DNA from: Heyndrickxia coagulans 36D1
GTDB lineage: Bacteria > Bacillota > Bacilli > Bacillales > Bacillaceae_C
DNA: 64,000 nucleotides
NCBI RefSeq assembly: GCF_000169195.2
Contig: NC_016023.1
Coordinates: 3,410,001 to 3,474,000, forward strand
Direction: 5' to 3'
The position numbers were made by a program, and so were the translations under genes. Shown here one piece after another: positions 1 through 8,456 of this stretch (position 1 is the first letter of the stretch; every line of letters begins with the position of its first letter). Below the pieces are notes generated by a model, which had not been told where the DNA came from, ran no database searches, and worked only from the letters and a program-made list of their open reading frames with translations.

Positions 1-5
1 TAATG

Positions 6-37
6 ATCACCCCTTGGGCATCCAAGGGGTGATTTTG
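6..37. terminator. Rho-independent terminator
   Basis: A 12-bp stem (6-17 with 22-33) has the GC-rich core CACCCCTTGG and a GCAT loop. It is followed by TTTT on the + strand. It probably ends a + strand gene to the left of the window and may also stop transcription of the minus-strand gene that follows. Confidence 0.75.
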
Positions 38-98
38 TCATTTCCGGAATTGAAAAAACACCATTATGGGTCGTCTCCACGCAGGTTTGTTTCTGGAC

Positions 99-398
99 TC
101 ACCGTTTTAACTTGGCGTTTTCTTCCGACACAACGAAAGCCAAATCGTCATTGCCAAATAAGGATAATACATTCAATACAGTCCCGGTGCTGATTTCTCC
201 CGCTTCTTCTTTCGGTACCGTTAGGGCAAGCGCTTCTTCCAGCAAGCCATTTTTTTCTTGTTGCGGATATGCCCTGCTGTAAAGTTCTTCCGGATCAAGC
301 CCATTGTTCACGCACCACTGGGCAAAAATGAGTGCCATCATTTTCTCATCCATTTTGTATTGCTGAATGATTTTTTCTTCCATGTCTTTTTTATCCAT
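99..398 (-). CDS. Small hypothetical protein, 99 aa
   Basis: This is a short acidic soluble protein that I do not recognise with certainty; it has the look of a small conserved Bacillus protein. There is no signal peptide or membrane segment. The N-terminal half is predicted to be mainly helical, with a Trp and Cys in the segment FAQWCVNNG. The ATG at 398 sits behind a strong SD (GGAAAGGAG at about 409-417 on the + coordinate scale), which supports a real gene. It is divergent from the DUF1292 gene, and the two share a short intergenic promoter region. No function is proposed. Confidence 0.7.
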   Translation of the reverse strand: MDKKDMEEKIIQQYKMDEKMMALIFAQWCVNNGLDPEELYSRAYPQQEKNGLLEEALALTVPKEEAGEISTGTVLNVLSLFGNDDLAFVVSEENAKLKR

Positions 399-507
399 AT
401 ATAAACACTCCTTTCCGATAGTCGGCTGCGATCATAAGCGTATTTTTTCGGCATGTTTTTTCCGTTTTTGTATACAATACCGAACAAGAAGCGAAGGAGG
501 AGACCCG

Positions 508-798
508 ATGGCAAATATTGAACAGGGTGAAGTGTTTACAATTACGGAAAACGGGCATGAGCAGGAAGTGGAAATCATCGGCGTATTGTCGCTGGAAGGA
601 ACAGAATATGCCGCCGTTTCTTTTGTTGAAGATTTAGAGGAACAGACAGGCCGGGACTTAGATGTGTTTTTCTTGAAAACAGACGAAGAAGGCGACCTGG
701 ACGCCCTCCATTCGGACGAAGAATATGAAAAAGTTTCTGCCGCATTCAGCCGGGTGCTGGGCGGGGAAGATGCCCCACAAACTGGCGGCCGGGATTAA
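508..798 (+). CDS. DUF1292 family protein (YrzB-like)
   Basis: This 96-aa acidic protein matches the DUF1292 family, represented in Bacillus by YrzB. Members are small cytosolic proteins of unknown function. They have a pattern in which a short beta-rich sheet (GEVFTITENG, VEIIGVLSLEG, YAAVSF) is followed by an acidic helix ending in an SDEEYEKV-type segment, all visible here. The frame is open from 367, but the true start is the ATG at 508, which follows GAAGGAGG at 493-500 by 7 nt. The gene stands alone, divergent from the gene to its left. Family assignment is fairly secure; the function is unknown. Confidence 0.8.
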   Translation: MANIEQGEVFTITENGHEQEVEIIGVLSLEGTEYAAVSFVEDLEEQTGRDLDVFFLKTDEEGDLDALHSDEEYEKVSAAFSRVLGGEDAPQTGGRD

Positions 799-950
799 AA
801 CAGAAAGGCACGGGGCAAAATGTTTTACAGACCATCGCCTCTGTACACTTTCGTTGCTTTTTCCGAAAAACGCCCCATCTTCTCGCCGGAACGCATTGCC
901 CGGCCTTATGCCGGCGTGCGCAGGGCCGTGAAGCCGGTAGATCGTTTATT

Positions 951-1889
951 TTACCGGGCGGGTACTCCCGCCAAACGGGAGGCAATATGCTTTGCTGCAG
1001 CAGCCCCCTGCCCGGCCGCCCCTGCAATACTGGAATAAAGCGGGCCAAGGCAGTTGTCTCCGATTGCATACAGCCATTCACATTCGGTTTTCCCGTAACC
1101 GTCCGAAACAATGTACCCGTCCGCATCCGTCCCGGCAACATCCTGAACGAGACCGCTGTTCGGTTCCATCCCAATCCGGACGAAAACTGCGGATACCGGC
1201 AAAAAACAGGATTCACCGCTTGAATGGATGAGTTCCACCGCTTCGGTTTGGTTTTCCCCGATAATGGTTTTCACACGCATATTCGGCAAAATCCGAATGT
1301 TCCTATATGATTGGGCCCGACTGAGATATGCCTGCCTGGCCCTGAAACGTTCCGAGCGGTGAATAAGATAGACGTGCGCCCCTGCTTCGGCAAGCAAACA
1401 AGCCCCCTCAAAAGCACGGTCGCCGCCGCCGACAACTGCAACAGATTTCCCTTTAAACAAATGACTGTCCTTCGTAGCCGAATAAGTTTCCCCGCGGGAG
1501 AACATCTCTTTTTCCCCCGGCACGCCGAGCTTTCTCCGGACGGCACCGGCAGCATAAATCAAGTAGCGAAAACCGATTTGGGTCTTAAGCCCGCCTGTTT
1601 CCGCCACCGCAACTTTTCTTTTGGCATCTATCTTTACGGCACGCGTATTCACCCGGTACCGGCATTGCAACGACTCGGCATGCCGAACAAAATAGCGGCG
1701 CATTTCCTCCCCGTTTTCCGCTTGCAGGCCGGGATAATCAATAATGCGATTATGGATCAGCCCGAGCTGCCCGCCAAGCATCTGCTGTTCCTCAACGAGC
1801 AGATGGTCCATGCCAAGCCGGCTGCACCAGATCGCTGCTGAAATGCCGGCAGGGCCGCCCCCGATGATCAATATGTCCGCATCCAGCAT
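951..1889 (-). CDS. Thioredoxin reductase-like FAD/NAD(P)H oxidoreductase lacking CxxC
   Basis: This 312-aa flavoprotein has the thioredoxin reductase fold. An FAD-binding GGGPAG is at residues 10-15, a second Rossmann motif (GGGDRAF) at about 154-160, and the C-terminal FAD motif is seen in LYAIGDNCLG. In true TrxB the segment before the second Rossmann motif carries the redox pair CATC. Here it reads SATK (about 137-140), so there is no redox disulfide and it should not reduce thioredoxin. The substrate is unknown. I chose the ATG at 1889, which has GGATGG 5 nt upstream; an ATG at 1898 overlaps that SD. It lies 17 nt downstream of folE and is probably cotranscribed with it. Confidence 0.8.
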   Translation of the reverse strand: MLDADILIIGGGPAGISAAIWCSRLGMDHLLVEEQQMLGGQLGLIHNRIIDYPGLQAENGEEMRRYFVRHAESLQCRYRVNTRAVKIDAKRKVAVAETGGLKTQIGFRYLIYAAGAVRRKLGVPGEKEMFSRGETYSATKDSHLFKGKSVAVVGGGDRAFEGACLLAEAGAHVYLIHRSERFRARQAYLSRAQSYRNIRILPNMRVKTIIGENQTEAVELIHSSGESCFLPVSAVFVRIGMEPNSGLVQDVAGTDADGYIVSDGYGKTECEWLYAIGDNCLGPLYSSIAGAAGQGAAAAKHIASRLAGVPAR

Positions 1890-1906
1890 AAGCACCATCC
1901 TTTTTT

Positions 1907-2554
1907 CTATTTGAGTAAGGACAAAAATTCGGCGCGCAAATCCGCCCGCCCTTCAAAAATACCGCGGTAAGACATCGTTGTCGTGGACGCATCCGACTTT
2001 TTCACGCCCCGCCCGCACATGCACATATGCTTGGCCTCTAAAACCACCATCGTGCCCTGCGGTTCAAGCACTTCTTCCACCGCATCCGCAATTTGTTTTG
2101 TCAGCCGTTCCTGAACTTGAAAACGCCTGGCGTAGCCGTCGACCATGCGCGCAATTTTCGACAGGCCGGTGATTTTTTCATTTGGAAAATAGGCGACATG
2201 AGCGACGCCGAAAAATGGCGCGAAGTGGTGCTCGCATATGGAATAAAATTCAATATCTTTTACGAGTACAAGCTCCTTGTGATCGTGATCGACATCAAAT
2301 GTTTTTGCCAAATGCAATTTCGGGTCTTCCCGGTACCCTTCTGTATATTCCAAAAATGCCTTCAGCACCCGGTAAGGCGTTTCCTGCAATCCGTCGCGGT
2401 CCGGATCATCACCGCATAAGTCAATCAGACTGCGGACGGCTTCCATAAATTGGCCTGACTGTTCGAGTTTTTTGCTGATCACAGTGTGATGATCTATTTG
2501 ATCTTTAAAAGTTTCTTCTATGAGTTGATGTTCCTTTTGTCCGGAAACAATCAT
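1907..2554 (-). CDS. folE: GTP cyclohydrolase I
   Basis: FolE converts GTP to 7,8-dihydroneopterin triphosphate, the first step of tetrahydrofolate synthesis and also a source for queuosine-type deazapurines. The zinc site is complete: the CEHH motif gives Cys107 and His110, and the HMCM motif gives Cys178. The C-terminal half matches FolE throughout ([27 protein letters not shown]). At 215 aa it has about 25 extra N-terminal residues compared with the usual 190. The ATG at 2554 has AAGGAG 12 nt upstream; a GTG at 2590 lies before that SD and is less likely. No other folate gene is nearby; the downstream neighbour is the TrxR-like flavoprotein. Confidence 0.93.
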   Translation of the reverse strand: MIVSGQKEHQLIEETFKDQIDHHTVISKKLEQSGQFMEAVRSLIDLCGDDPDRDGLQETPYRVLKAFLEYTEGYREDPKLHLAKTFDVDHDHKELVLVKDIEFYSICEHHFAPFFGVAHVAYFPNEKITGLSKIARMVDGYARRFQVQERLTKQIADAVEEVLEPQGTMVVLEAKHMCMCGRGVKKSDASTTTMSYRGIFEGRADLRAEFLSLLK

Positions 2555-2955
2555 GAATGGGTACAGCTCCTTTTGCAATGAAGTTTTCACTATCCGGCTA
2601 TTTAAAAGTGTACAACGGCTGCCCGATTATATCAATGTTGATGCCGCAAAGTGTACCAAGCTTTTTTCCAAATGGAAGTCCACGCCTGGGATGAATGCGG
2701 GCACCAACGGGGGGTAAAAACCGGCCGGCGCATATTTTCAGGACATATAAGTTGGATTACTACTTCTGTATGTGTTGCCAGAAGCGATGTCTGTCGCGAT
2801 CACAATTGATTTTGTCACGAAAAACTGAAGTTTTTTTTATAAAGATAAAGCAAAAAAAGCCGCAAATTTTACCTGCAAATGAGAAATGGCGTTTAAAACC
2901 CGGGATTCTGGATATATTAAAAGCAAGAAAGGTTAAAAATTAGGAGGCATTAAAC
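2555..2955. other. Divergent intergenic region between folE and the cold-shock gene
   Basis: This 400-bp gap must hold the folE promoter and the cold-shock gene promoter with its 5' leader. The part nearest the cold-shock gene is AT-rich (TTTTTTTTATAAAG at 2831-2844), and a TATAAA at 2838 may be its -10. I see no well-spaced -35 and no clear RNA gene. A small open frame at 2695-2943 has no ribosome site and is not called. Confidence 0.4.
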
Positions 2956-3159
2956 GTGGAACATGGTACAGTAAAATGGTTTAACAGTGAAAAAGGCTAT
3001 GGTTTTATTGAACGGGAAGGCGGAGACGACGTGTTTGTCCATTTCTCAGCCATCCAGGGTGAAGGCTATAAAACGCTCGAAGAAGGCCAGAAAGTATCGT
3101 TTGATGTGGAAGAAGGATCACGCGGCCCGCAGGCGGCAAATGTTCAAAAAGAAGACTAA
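2956..3159 (+). CDS. Cold-shock protein (CspA family)
   Basis: This 67-aa single OB-fold cold-shock protein carries both nucleic-acid binding motifs, RNP1 (KGYGFIE) and RNP2 (VFVHFS). It should bind single-stranded RNA/DNA as an RNA chaperone. The start is GTG at 2956, 5 nt after TAGGAGGCAT; the ATG just inside is out of frame. Length and sequence fit the Bacillus CspB/C/D group, but I cannot choose among paralogues. It is monocistronic and followed by a clear terminator. A 5' leader of perhaps 100 nt, typical for csp mRNAs, is possible but not proven. Confidence 0.95.
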   Translation: MEHGTVKWFNSEKGYGFIEREGGDDVFVHFSAIQGEGYKTLEEGQKVSFDVEEGSRGPQAANVQKED

Positions 3160-3188
3160 CGGTGCCCTTTGCGGCATCGTTTTTTTTG
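3158..3188 (+). terminator. Terminator of the cold-shock gene
   Basis: A 7-bp GC-rich stem (3160-3166 with 3173-3179) with a six-base loop is followed by a run of eight T residues. It begins right at the stop codon. Confidence 0.85.
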
Positions 3189-3269
3189 CATGAAAAAGGC
3201 CGCATTTCCCGCCACTTAAATTTTTTCAGCCATCGTAAATCCGATTGGATCGGTGCCCACTTCCCCACC

Positions 3270-3298
3270 AAAAAAAGAAACCCCGTGTATACAGGGTT
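3270..3298 (-). terminator. Terminator of the 3315-3566 gene
   Basis: On the minus strand AACCCTGTATACACGGGGTT forms a short stem and is followed by TCTTTTTTT. It lies about 17 nt past the stop of the two-TM protein gene. Confidence 0.7.
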
Positions 3299-3314
3299 CA
3301 TGCTGTGCGAACGA

Positions 3315-3566
3315 TTATCCAGCTTTTCTGTATGACGGATCGCCTTCCGGATATTCATGCGGCAATTCTTTCCCTGACGCGCAAAGCATCATCAAGTATG
3401 CCATTCCGAGCCCATAGGTAATCATTCCTCCTAGCAGGAAACCCCAAAACAAAATCAAAGACCAGTCCGTTGTGTGAGCGCTTACAATGAAGTGAATGGC
3501 AAGAAAAACCACACTCATGATCAGCTCAGCGGTTGCAAGCAGATAGTACCCCTTAAATTCCTTCAT
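3315..3566 (-). CDS. Small membrane protein, two TM segments
   Basis: This 83-aa protein has two hydrophobic helices (about residues 9-31 and 36-62) and a hydrophilic C-terminal tail with PHEYPEGDPSYRK. I do not recognise the family. The start ATG at 3566 is preceded by AGGGAGGGG, so translation looks efficient. It has its own terminator and stands alone between the cold-shock gene and msrA. No function is proposed. Confidence 0.7.
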   Translation of the reverse strand: MKEFKGYYLLATAELIMSVVFLAIHFIVSAHTTDWSLILFWGFLLGGMITYGLGMAYLMMLCASGKELPHEYPEGDPSYRKAG

Positions 3567-3815
3567 TTCACAACCCCTCCCTTTTGTATATTATATTACT
3601 TTATGTTCACAAAATGTTCAAATTTTAAACACATTTTTTTAAAAATTTTTTGCACTTTAGTGGACAACACAAAAAAGATATGTTCTAAAATCCAAAACCG
3701 GGCAAATACAGCCGGAATTTTTTGATTTTTCCGCAGCAGACCGGGCATTCTTTCTTGTCGTGATGCGCAGGAAATGTTACGATTTAGAAAAAGTATCACC
3801 TTTGGAGGAGAAGAA

Positions 3816-4346
3816 ATGGCGGAACAATTTCAGAAAGCAACTTTTGCCGGCGGCTGTTTTTGGTGCATGGTCAAACCTTTCGACCAGTGGGACGGCATTG
3901 AAAAAGTCGTTTCCGGGTACACGGGGGGAACGGTTGAAAATCCTTCGTATGAGCAAGTAAAAACCGGAACGACCGGCCATTACGAAGCCGTCCAAATTAC
4001 ATATGATCCGGCAGTTTTTCCGTACGAAAAACTGCTCGAAATTTTTTGGCAGCAAATCGATCCGACCGATGCCGGCGGCCAGTTCCAGGACCGCGGCTCC
4101 AACTACCGGGCAGCCATTTTTTACCATAATGAAGAACAAAAGCGGCTGGCGGAAGCTTCAAAAAAGCAGCTTGCAGAAAGCGGCAAATTCAAAAAGCCGA
4201 TTGTCACTGAAATTTTGCCGGCGAAGCCTTTTTATCCTGCCGAAGACTACCACCAGGATTTTTACAAGAAAAACCCGAATGCCTATCACGAAGACCGGAC
4301 GAAATCGGGCCGTGACACGTTTATTGCTTCCCACTGGGAAAAATAG
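3816..4346 (+). CDS. msrA: Peptide methionine (S)-S-oxide reductase
   Basis: MsrA reduces the S epimer of methionine sulfoxide in proteins or as free amino acid. The 176-aa product carries the catalytic motif GGCFWC with nucleophilic Cys14, followed by the usual VSGYTGG and YHQDF segments. Residues near the C-terminus that would recycle the disulfide are not obvious, so Cys17 may be the resolving Cys; this is inference. The ATG at 3816 lies 5 nt after GGAGGAG; the frame is open from 3774 but that start lacks an SD. There is no msrB next to it. Confidence 0.95.
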   Translation: MAEQFQKATFAGGCFWCMVKPFDQWDGIEKVVSGYTGGTVENPSYEQVKTGTTGHYEAVQITYDPAVFPYEKLLEIFWQQIDPTDAGGQFQDRGSNYRAAIFYHNEEQKRLAEASKKQLAESGKFKKPIVTEILPAKPFYPAEDYHQDFYKKNPNAYHEDRTKSGRDTFIASHWEK

Positions 4347-4443
4347 CCCGTTCATTGGCCGTTTTTTCACACCTTTCCGTTTGTGATTCCGGCCGGATTG
4401 GGCTATGATTACATTAAGATAGAGGAGAAAGGAAGGAATTGGA

Positions 4444-4740
4444 ATGCGCGATAAAGTGAACCAATTGTTATCACTTGGCCTCGGCATGGCGGTGCTCAGC
4501 AAAGAACAAGTGGAAAAAGCAGTCAACCGCCTCGTGGAAAAAGGCAACCTGACAAAAGCGGAATCCACACAATTGATTGATGAACTGCTGGAAAAAGGGG
4601 AACAATCCAAACAAGAACTGAATCAGGCCTTGAAAGACCGGGTCAACGAGATCCTTTCTGAAATGAATGTTGCGACAAAAGATGAAATCAAGGCGCTGGA
4701 ACTTCGCATCCAGCAGCTTGAAGAACGGTTGAATCCGTAA
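4444..4740 (+). CDS. Phasin-like coiled-coil protein
   Basis: This 98-aa protein is almost wholly helical and amphipathic, with heptad-like stretches (KEQVEKAVNRLVEKGNL, then VNEILSEM and IKALELRIQQLEERL). It resembles the phasin/PhaF-like proteins of Bacillota that often lie beside ABC1/UbiB kinases, and here the next gene is exactly that. The start ATG at 4444 follows GAGGAGAAAGGAAGG. Its own terminator separates it from the kinase, though readthrough is possible. A role at a membrane or hydrophobic surface is inference only. Confidence 0.7.
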   Translation: MRDKVNQLLSLGLGMAVLSKEQVEKAVNRLVEKGNLTKAESTQLIDELLEKGEQSKQELNQALKDRVNEILSEMNVATKDEIKALELRIQQLEERLNP

Positions 4741-4741
4741 A

Positions 4742-4778
4742 CCGGTTGGCCCTTTTGCCCGGGGCCGGCTGTTTTTTT
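4742..4778 (+). terminator. Terminator after the phasin-like gene
   Basis: An approximately 10-bp stem (GGTTGGCCC against GGGCCGGCT, with two G-U pairs) is followed by TTTTTTT at 4772-4778. It lies between the phasin-like gene and the ABC1 kinase gene. Confidence 0.7.
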
Positions 4779-4805
4779 GCATAAAACAAAACCGGGGGTG
4801 GTTGC

Positions 4806-6476
4806 TTGCTTTCCAGAAAAATGAAGCACGGAAAAAGATACCAGGAAATTGCCGGCGCCCTGATTAAAAATGGCCTCGGTTATTTAATCAGCGATTGGGG
4901 CCTTTCGGATTTACTTCCTTTTCCCTCGAAAAAAGCGGCTCCCCGCACCCCCCACCGCAGCACCGGGGAAAGGATCCGGCTGTTTTTAGAGGAATTGGGC
5001 CCGACCTTTATTAAACTCGGGCAGCTTGCCAGCTCCCGCCGTGATATTTTGCCGGAATCGATTATTGCTGACCTGGAAAAATTACAGGATAAGGCCACGC
5101 CGTTTCCGTTTGAAGAAGTAAAAAAGATTATCAGGGACGAATTTGGAGCGGGCGTTGAGGAGCTTTTTGCCGAATTCGATCCGGAGCCGCTCGCAACCGC
5201 ATCGATCGGACAAGTGCATAAAGCCAAATTGCATACGGAAGAGCCGGTTGCGATCAAAATCCAGCGCCCGAATATCCGCCCAGTCATTGAAACCGATCTT
5301 GAAATATTGGAAAGCCTGTCCCTCTCCCTAGAGTCCCGTTTTGAATGGGCAAGGGCATACCAATTGCGGGACATTGTCGAAGAATTTTCCCAGGCGCTGT
5401 TGTCCGAGCTAGATTACTACCATGAAGGCCGGAATGCGGAACGGATCGCCAAACAATTTGAAGGCGATGAAAACATCCGGATTCCGAAAATTTACTGGGA
5501 CTTTTCCACAAAAAGAGTCCTGACCATGGAGTACATAAAGGGCAGGAAAATCAGCGAATTTTTCAGTGAAACAGTCCCCGGATACCGAAAAAAAGCCATT
5601 TCTGAACGGCTGATCCATTCGATGCTGCAGCAGATTTTTGTGGAGGGATTTTTTCACGGCGATCCGCATCCGGGAAACATTGTCGTTTTGCCCGGCGATG
5701 TGATTTGTTATATGGATTTTGGCATGGTCGGCCGGCTTACGGAAGAGACCAAGTACCATTGCGCCTCACTTGTCATTGCGCTGATGCGGGCGGATACGAA
5801 TGCCATTATGAAGTCGGTCGATGCGCTTGCGGAAATTCCGGAAGAAACCGATCTTCATCTGCTGAAGGAAGATGTCGAAGTTCTCCGCGAAAAATATTAT
5901 GATCTGCCGCTCAGCCAGTTAAGCTTGCGGGAAGCCATCAATGATTTATACCATCTTGCGTTCAAATACCATATCCGCTTCCCTGCCGATCTGACGATAC
6001 TCGGCAAATCGCTGATTACGGTGGAGGGTGTCGTGGAATCGCTTGACCCGGAATTCAGCCTGATCGAAGCTGCGCGCCCATTTGGGGAAAGGCTGCTTCG
6101 GGACCGTTTGCGGCCGGGCAGGGTCGCACAGAAAGGATGGAAAACGTTTTTGGACCAGGCGGAAATTTTGCTTGAGCTTCCGAAAAATTTGCGCGATATT
6201 TCCAAAACGATGCGGAAAGGCAAATTCAGGATGGAAGTCGTCATACCGGATTTGCATTTATTTTTGGAAAAACTTGACAGGATCAGCAACCGGCTTTCCT
6301 TCGCGATCGTCCTGCTCGCCTTTAGTATCCTGATGGTCGGGCTGATGATCGGAACGTCCATCAGCGGCCAATCGACGGTGATCTGGAAAAACCCGATCAT
6401 TGAGATCGGATTTGGTGTCGCAACATTGATGCTTTTATGGCTGTTGCTGTCCATTTTTAAATCAGGAAAGTTTTAA
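4806..6476 (+). CDS. ABC1/AarF/UbiB family atypical kinase
   Basis: This 556-aa protein has all the marks of the UbiB/ABC1 protein-kinase-like family: the KxGQ motif (KLGQ at about 70), the Ala-rich nucleotide loop (TASIGQ near 131), Lys151 in VAIKIQRP, the HGDPHPGN catalytic segment (284-291) and DFG at 304-306. Two C-terminal hydrophobic helices (about 500-550) anchor it in the membrane. Family members act as ATPases or kinases in isoprenoid lipid and quinone metabolism; the target here is unknown. The start is a TTG at 4806 with GGGGGTGG just upstream. The MFS gene follows 16 nt later, so the two are probably cotranscribed. Confidence 0.9.
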   Translation: MLSRKMKHGKRYQEIAGALIKNGLGYLISDWGLSDLLPFPSKKAAPRTPHRSTGERIRLFLEELGPTFIKLGQLASSRRDILPESIIADLEKLQDKATPFPFEEVKKIIRDEFGAGVEELFAEFDPEPLATASIGQVHKAKLHTEEPVAIKIQRPNIRPVIETDLEILESLSLSLESRFEWARAYQLRDIVEEFSQALLSELDYYHEGRNAERIAKQFEGDENIRIPKIYWDFSTKRVLTMEYIKGRKISEFFSETVPGYRKKAISERLIHSMLQQIFVEGFFHGDPHPGNIVVLPGDVICYMDFGMVGRLTEETKYHCASLVIALMRADTNAIMKSVDALAEIPEETDLHLLKEDVEVLREKYYDLPLSQLSLREAINDLYHLAFKYHIRFPADLTILGKSLITVEGVVESLDPEFSLIEAARPFGERLLRDRLRPGRVAQKGWKTFLDQAEILLELPKNLRDISKTMRKGKFRMEVVIPDLHLFLEKLDRISNRLSFAIVLLAFSILMVGLMIGTSISGQSTVIWKNPIIEIGFGVATLMLLWLLLSIFKSGKF

Positions 6477-6492
6477 AGGAGTTTAGAAAAAG

Positions 6493-7686
6493 ATGGGTGA
6501 TCAGAAAGAAAAAGAAAAAGTATTATCCGGGCTGCTTGTGGCAGGCGTTATCTGTATTGCAGCAAACCTCAGGCCGGCAATCACTTCCATCGGGCCCGTA
6601 ATCGGCACGATCCGCCACAGCCTTCATATGTCAAATGCACAAGCGGGATTTATTACAACGCTCCCGCTTCTTGCCTTCGCACTGATTTCACCGCTTGCGC
6701 CAAAACTGGCAAGCCGGATTGGCCAGGAGTTGACATTGCTTCTTGGGATCGTCATATTATTTATCGGCATTTTGGCGCGTACGGCCGGGAATGCCGCCAT
6801 GCTTTATATCGGCACGGCTTTTATCGGAACAGGCATTGCCATCGGGAATGTGCTGCTGCCAAGCCTCATTAAACACCGGGTGCCTGCAAAACTCGGGTTG
6901 ATGACAAGTATTTATACAACCGTTATGGGCGGATTTGCCGCGCTCGCTTCCGGCGTCAGCGTCCCGATTGTGAACGGCCTGGGGCTCGGGTGGAAATGGG
7001 GGCTGCTCGTCTGGGGCATCCTCTCTATCCTGGCTGCTTTGGTGTGGATCCCGCAATTGCGTGAGCACGCCAAAGTAAAGTTTTCCACCCATCAGGAAAC
7101 GCCCGGAAGATCGGTCTGGCTGTCTTCGCTCGCCTGGCAGGTGACGCTTTTTCTCGGCCTGCAGTCGTTTCTATTTTACAGCACCATCGCCTGGCTTGCG
7201 GAAATTATGGTCAGCCATGGGGCAAGCCTCGTAGCGGCCGGCTGGATGGTGTCAATCATGCAGTTCGTCAGCCTGCCCGCCACTTTTATGACGCCGATTT
7301 GGGCGGAGCGGATGAAAAACCAGATTCCCCTTGTTTTCGGGATTACGATTTTTTATTTGTGCGGGCTTACAGGCCTTTTGTACGGCGGGCATATGTTGTG
7401 GATGTGGATTTGTATCATTTTGATCGGCATCGCCCAGGGTGCCAGCATCAGCCTCGCGCTTGCGTTTATCGGCCTCCGTTCGAAAACGGCCACTGAAGCT
7501 GCCAATTTGTCCGGCATGAGCCAGTCTGCTGGTTATCTCGTGGCGGCAGCCGGCCCATTTTTGATCGGCTGGTTGTATGACCGGGCGCATAACTGGCATA
7601 TGCCGGTTGTGGTCATGATTATCTGTGGCATCCTCATGCTTGCCGCAGGAGCCGGCGCAGGACGAAACAAATATGTATCAAAATAG
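6493..7686 (+). CDS. MFS transporter, CynX/NimT type
   Basis: This 397-aa polytopic protein has about 12 membrane segments. The opening AANLRPAITSIGPVIGTI is typical of the CynX/NimT branch of the major facilitator superfamily, which includes cyanate and 2-nitroimidazole transporters. The substrate cannot be told from sequence. The ATG at 6493 follows AAAGGAG. It lies 16 nt after the ABC1 kinase gene and ends at a strong bidirectional terminator. Confidence 0.85.
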   Translation: MGDQKEKEKVLSGLLVAGVICIAANLRPAITSIGPVIGTIRHSLHMSNAQAGFITTLPLLAFALISPLAPKLASRIGQELTLLLGIVILFIGILARTAGNAAMLYIGTAFIGTGIAIGNVLLPSLIKHRVPAKLGLMTSIYTTVMGGFAALASGVSVPIVNGLGLGWKWGLLVWGILSILAALVWIPQLREHAKVKFSTHQETPGRSVWLSSLAWQVTLFLGLQSFLFYSTIAWLAEIMVSHGASLVAAGWMVSIMQFVSLPATFMTPIWAERMKNQIPLVFGITIFYLCGLTGLLYGGHMLWMWICIILIGIAQGASISLALAFIGLRSKTATEAANLSGMSQSAGYLVAAAGPFLIGWLYDRAHNWHMPVVVMIICGILMLAAGAGAGRNKYVSK

Positions 7687-7690
7687 TGTA

Positions 7691-7718
7691 AAACAGCCCG
7701 GCATTTGCCGGGCTGTTT
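7691..7718. terminator. Bidirectional terminator between convergent genes
   Basis: A perfect 13-bp stem (AAACAGCCCGGCA at 7691-7703 with its complement at 7706-7718) separates the MFS gene from the convergent DUF2653 gene. Each arm ends in A/T bases, so it can work on both strands. Confidence 0.85.
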
Positions 7719-7719
7719 C

Positions 7720-8013
7720 TTAATCTACGTATGCCACCATACCATCTTGATCTTCAATTTCCAGTCGGATACTGACGGCAAACGGGTCAATGCTGTATTC
7801 TTCTTCTAAATATTTGCGGATGGCCTGAATCAGTTTCGGCTCAGTCAGCGGCTCGAGATCTTTACCGTTCAGTTCGACATCTGCGCCGTAGCCGGTATCA
7901 TCATCGTATGTGAGCATCGCCATCACATTTTCCGGATAAGCATAATGCTGATCTGCCACAAACGTGCAAACCGCGTTAATCAAATCTTGCTCTGACAGTT
8001 TTAATTCTTCCAT
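7720..8013 (-). CDS. DUF2653 family protein (YxcD-like)
   Basis: This 97-aa acidic protein fits the DUF2653 family (B. subtilis YxcD type), which has no known function. It is soluble, with an N-terminal helix (SEQDLINAVCTFVADQH), a central segment with YDDDTGYGADVELNG and a C-terminal strand. Its start overlaps the 3' end of the upstream gene by 13 nt, so the two are cotranscribed and likely translationally coupled. That pairing with a membrane-anchored partner is the only hint about its job. Confidence 0.8.
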   Translation of the reverse strand: MEELKLSEQDLINAVCTFVADQHYAYPENVMAMLTYDDDTGYGADVELNGKDLEPLTEPKLIQAIRKYLEEEYSIDPFAVSIRLEIEDQDGMVAYVD

Positions 8014-8456
8014 CTGTCATAAGCCTCACGATCTTTTTTCCTGTTGCCGAATACGGATTGGAACAATTTGATGACGATGAGAATCAGCGCAATAAAGATT
8101 AAAATATTGACCATTGCCGTCAAAGCCGTTCCCAAACCGCCGAGATGGCCGAACATCGATCCGAACAGCATGCCGCCAAGACCGCCGAGCAGCATCCCCT
8201 TTACAAAGCTGCCTCTCGATGAAGACGACGCTGTATTGGCTTTATTGCCGGAAACCGAATTTGTATTTTGGTTCGTTTTCGACTGGTAATGGGACTGTTG
8301 TTTTGACGATGGTGTTGTTGTCTTTGGCACCGTCTGGTAAGACCGTTTTACAGAACGGTATCCCCTTGCATCAACCGGGTTTGAAAAGTGAATCCCGACA
8401 ACTGAAAAGGCAAACGTAAATGCCAGGAGCAGCGCAAAAAATTTCTTCAACTTCAT
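8001..8456 (-). CDS. Secreted or membrane protein with Ser/Thr/Gln/Asn-rich linker
   Basis: This 151-aa protein begins with a hydrophobic segment (residues 6-24) that could be a signal peptide ending near VDA-RG. It continues with a low-complexity linker rich in Ser, Thr, Gln and Asn (about 45-85). It then has a Gly-rich hydrophobic patch (GMLLGGLGGMLFGSMFGHLG), a second membrane helix (about 113-133) and a basic tail. The Gly-rich patch and final helix recall Tim44-like membrane proteins of Bacillota. I do not assign a function. It is the first gene of a two-gene operon with the DUF2653 gene. Confidence 0.75.
   Translation of the reverse strand: MKLKKFFALLLAFTFAFSVVGIHFSNPVDARGYRSVKRSYQTVPKTTTPSSKQQSHYQSKTNQNTNSVSGNKANTASSSSRGSFVKGMLLGGLGGMLFGSMFGHLGGLGTALTAMVNILIFIALILIVIKLFQSVFGNRKKDREAYDRWKN

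Noticed and set aside
746-1216. 156-codon minus-strand frame
   Set aside because: It lies inside the flavoprotein gene in a different frame of the same strand and has a Pro/Arg-rich composition typical of a shadow frame.
2695-2943. 82-codon frame upstream of the cold-shock gene
   Set aside because: It has no ribosome site, biased composition and ends just before the cold-shock SD; it is better explained as leader DNA.
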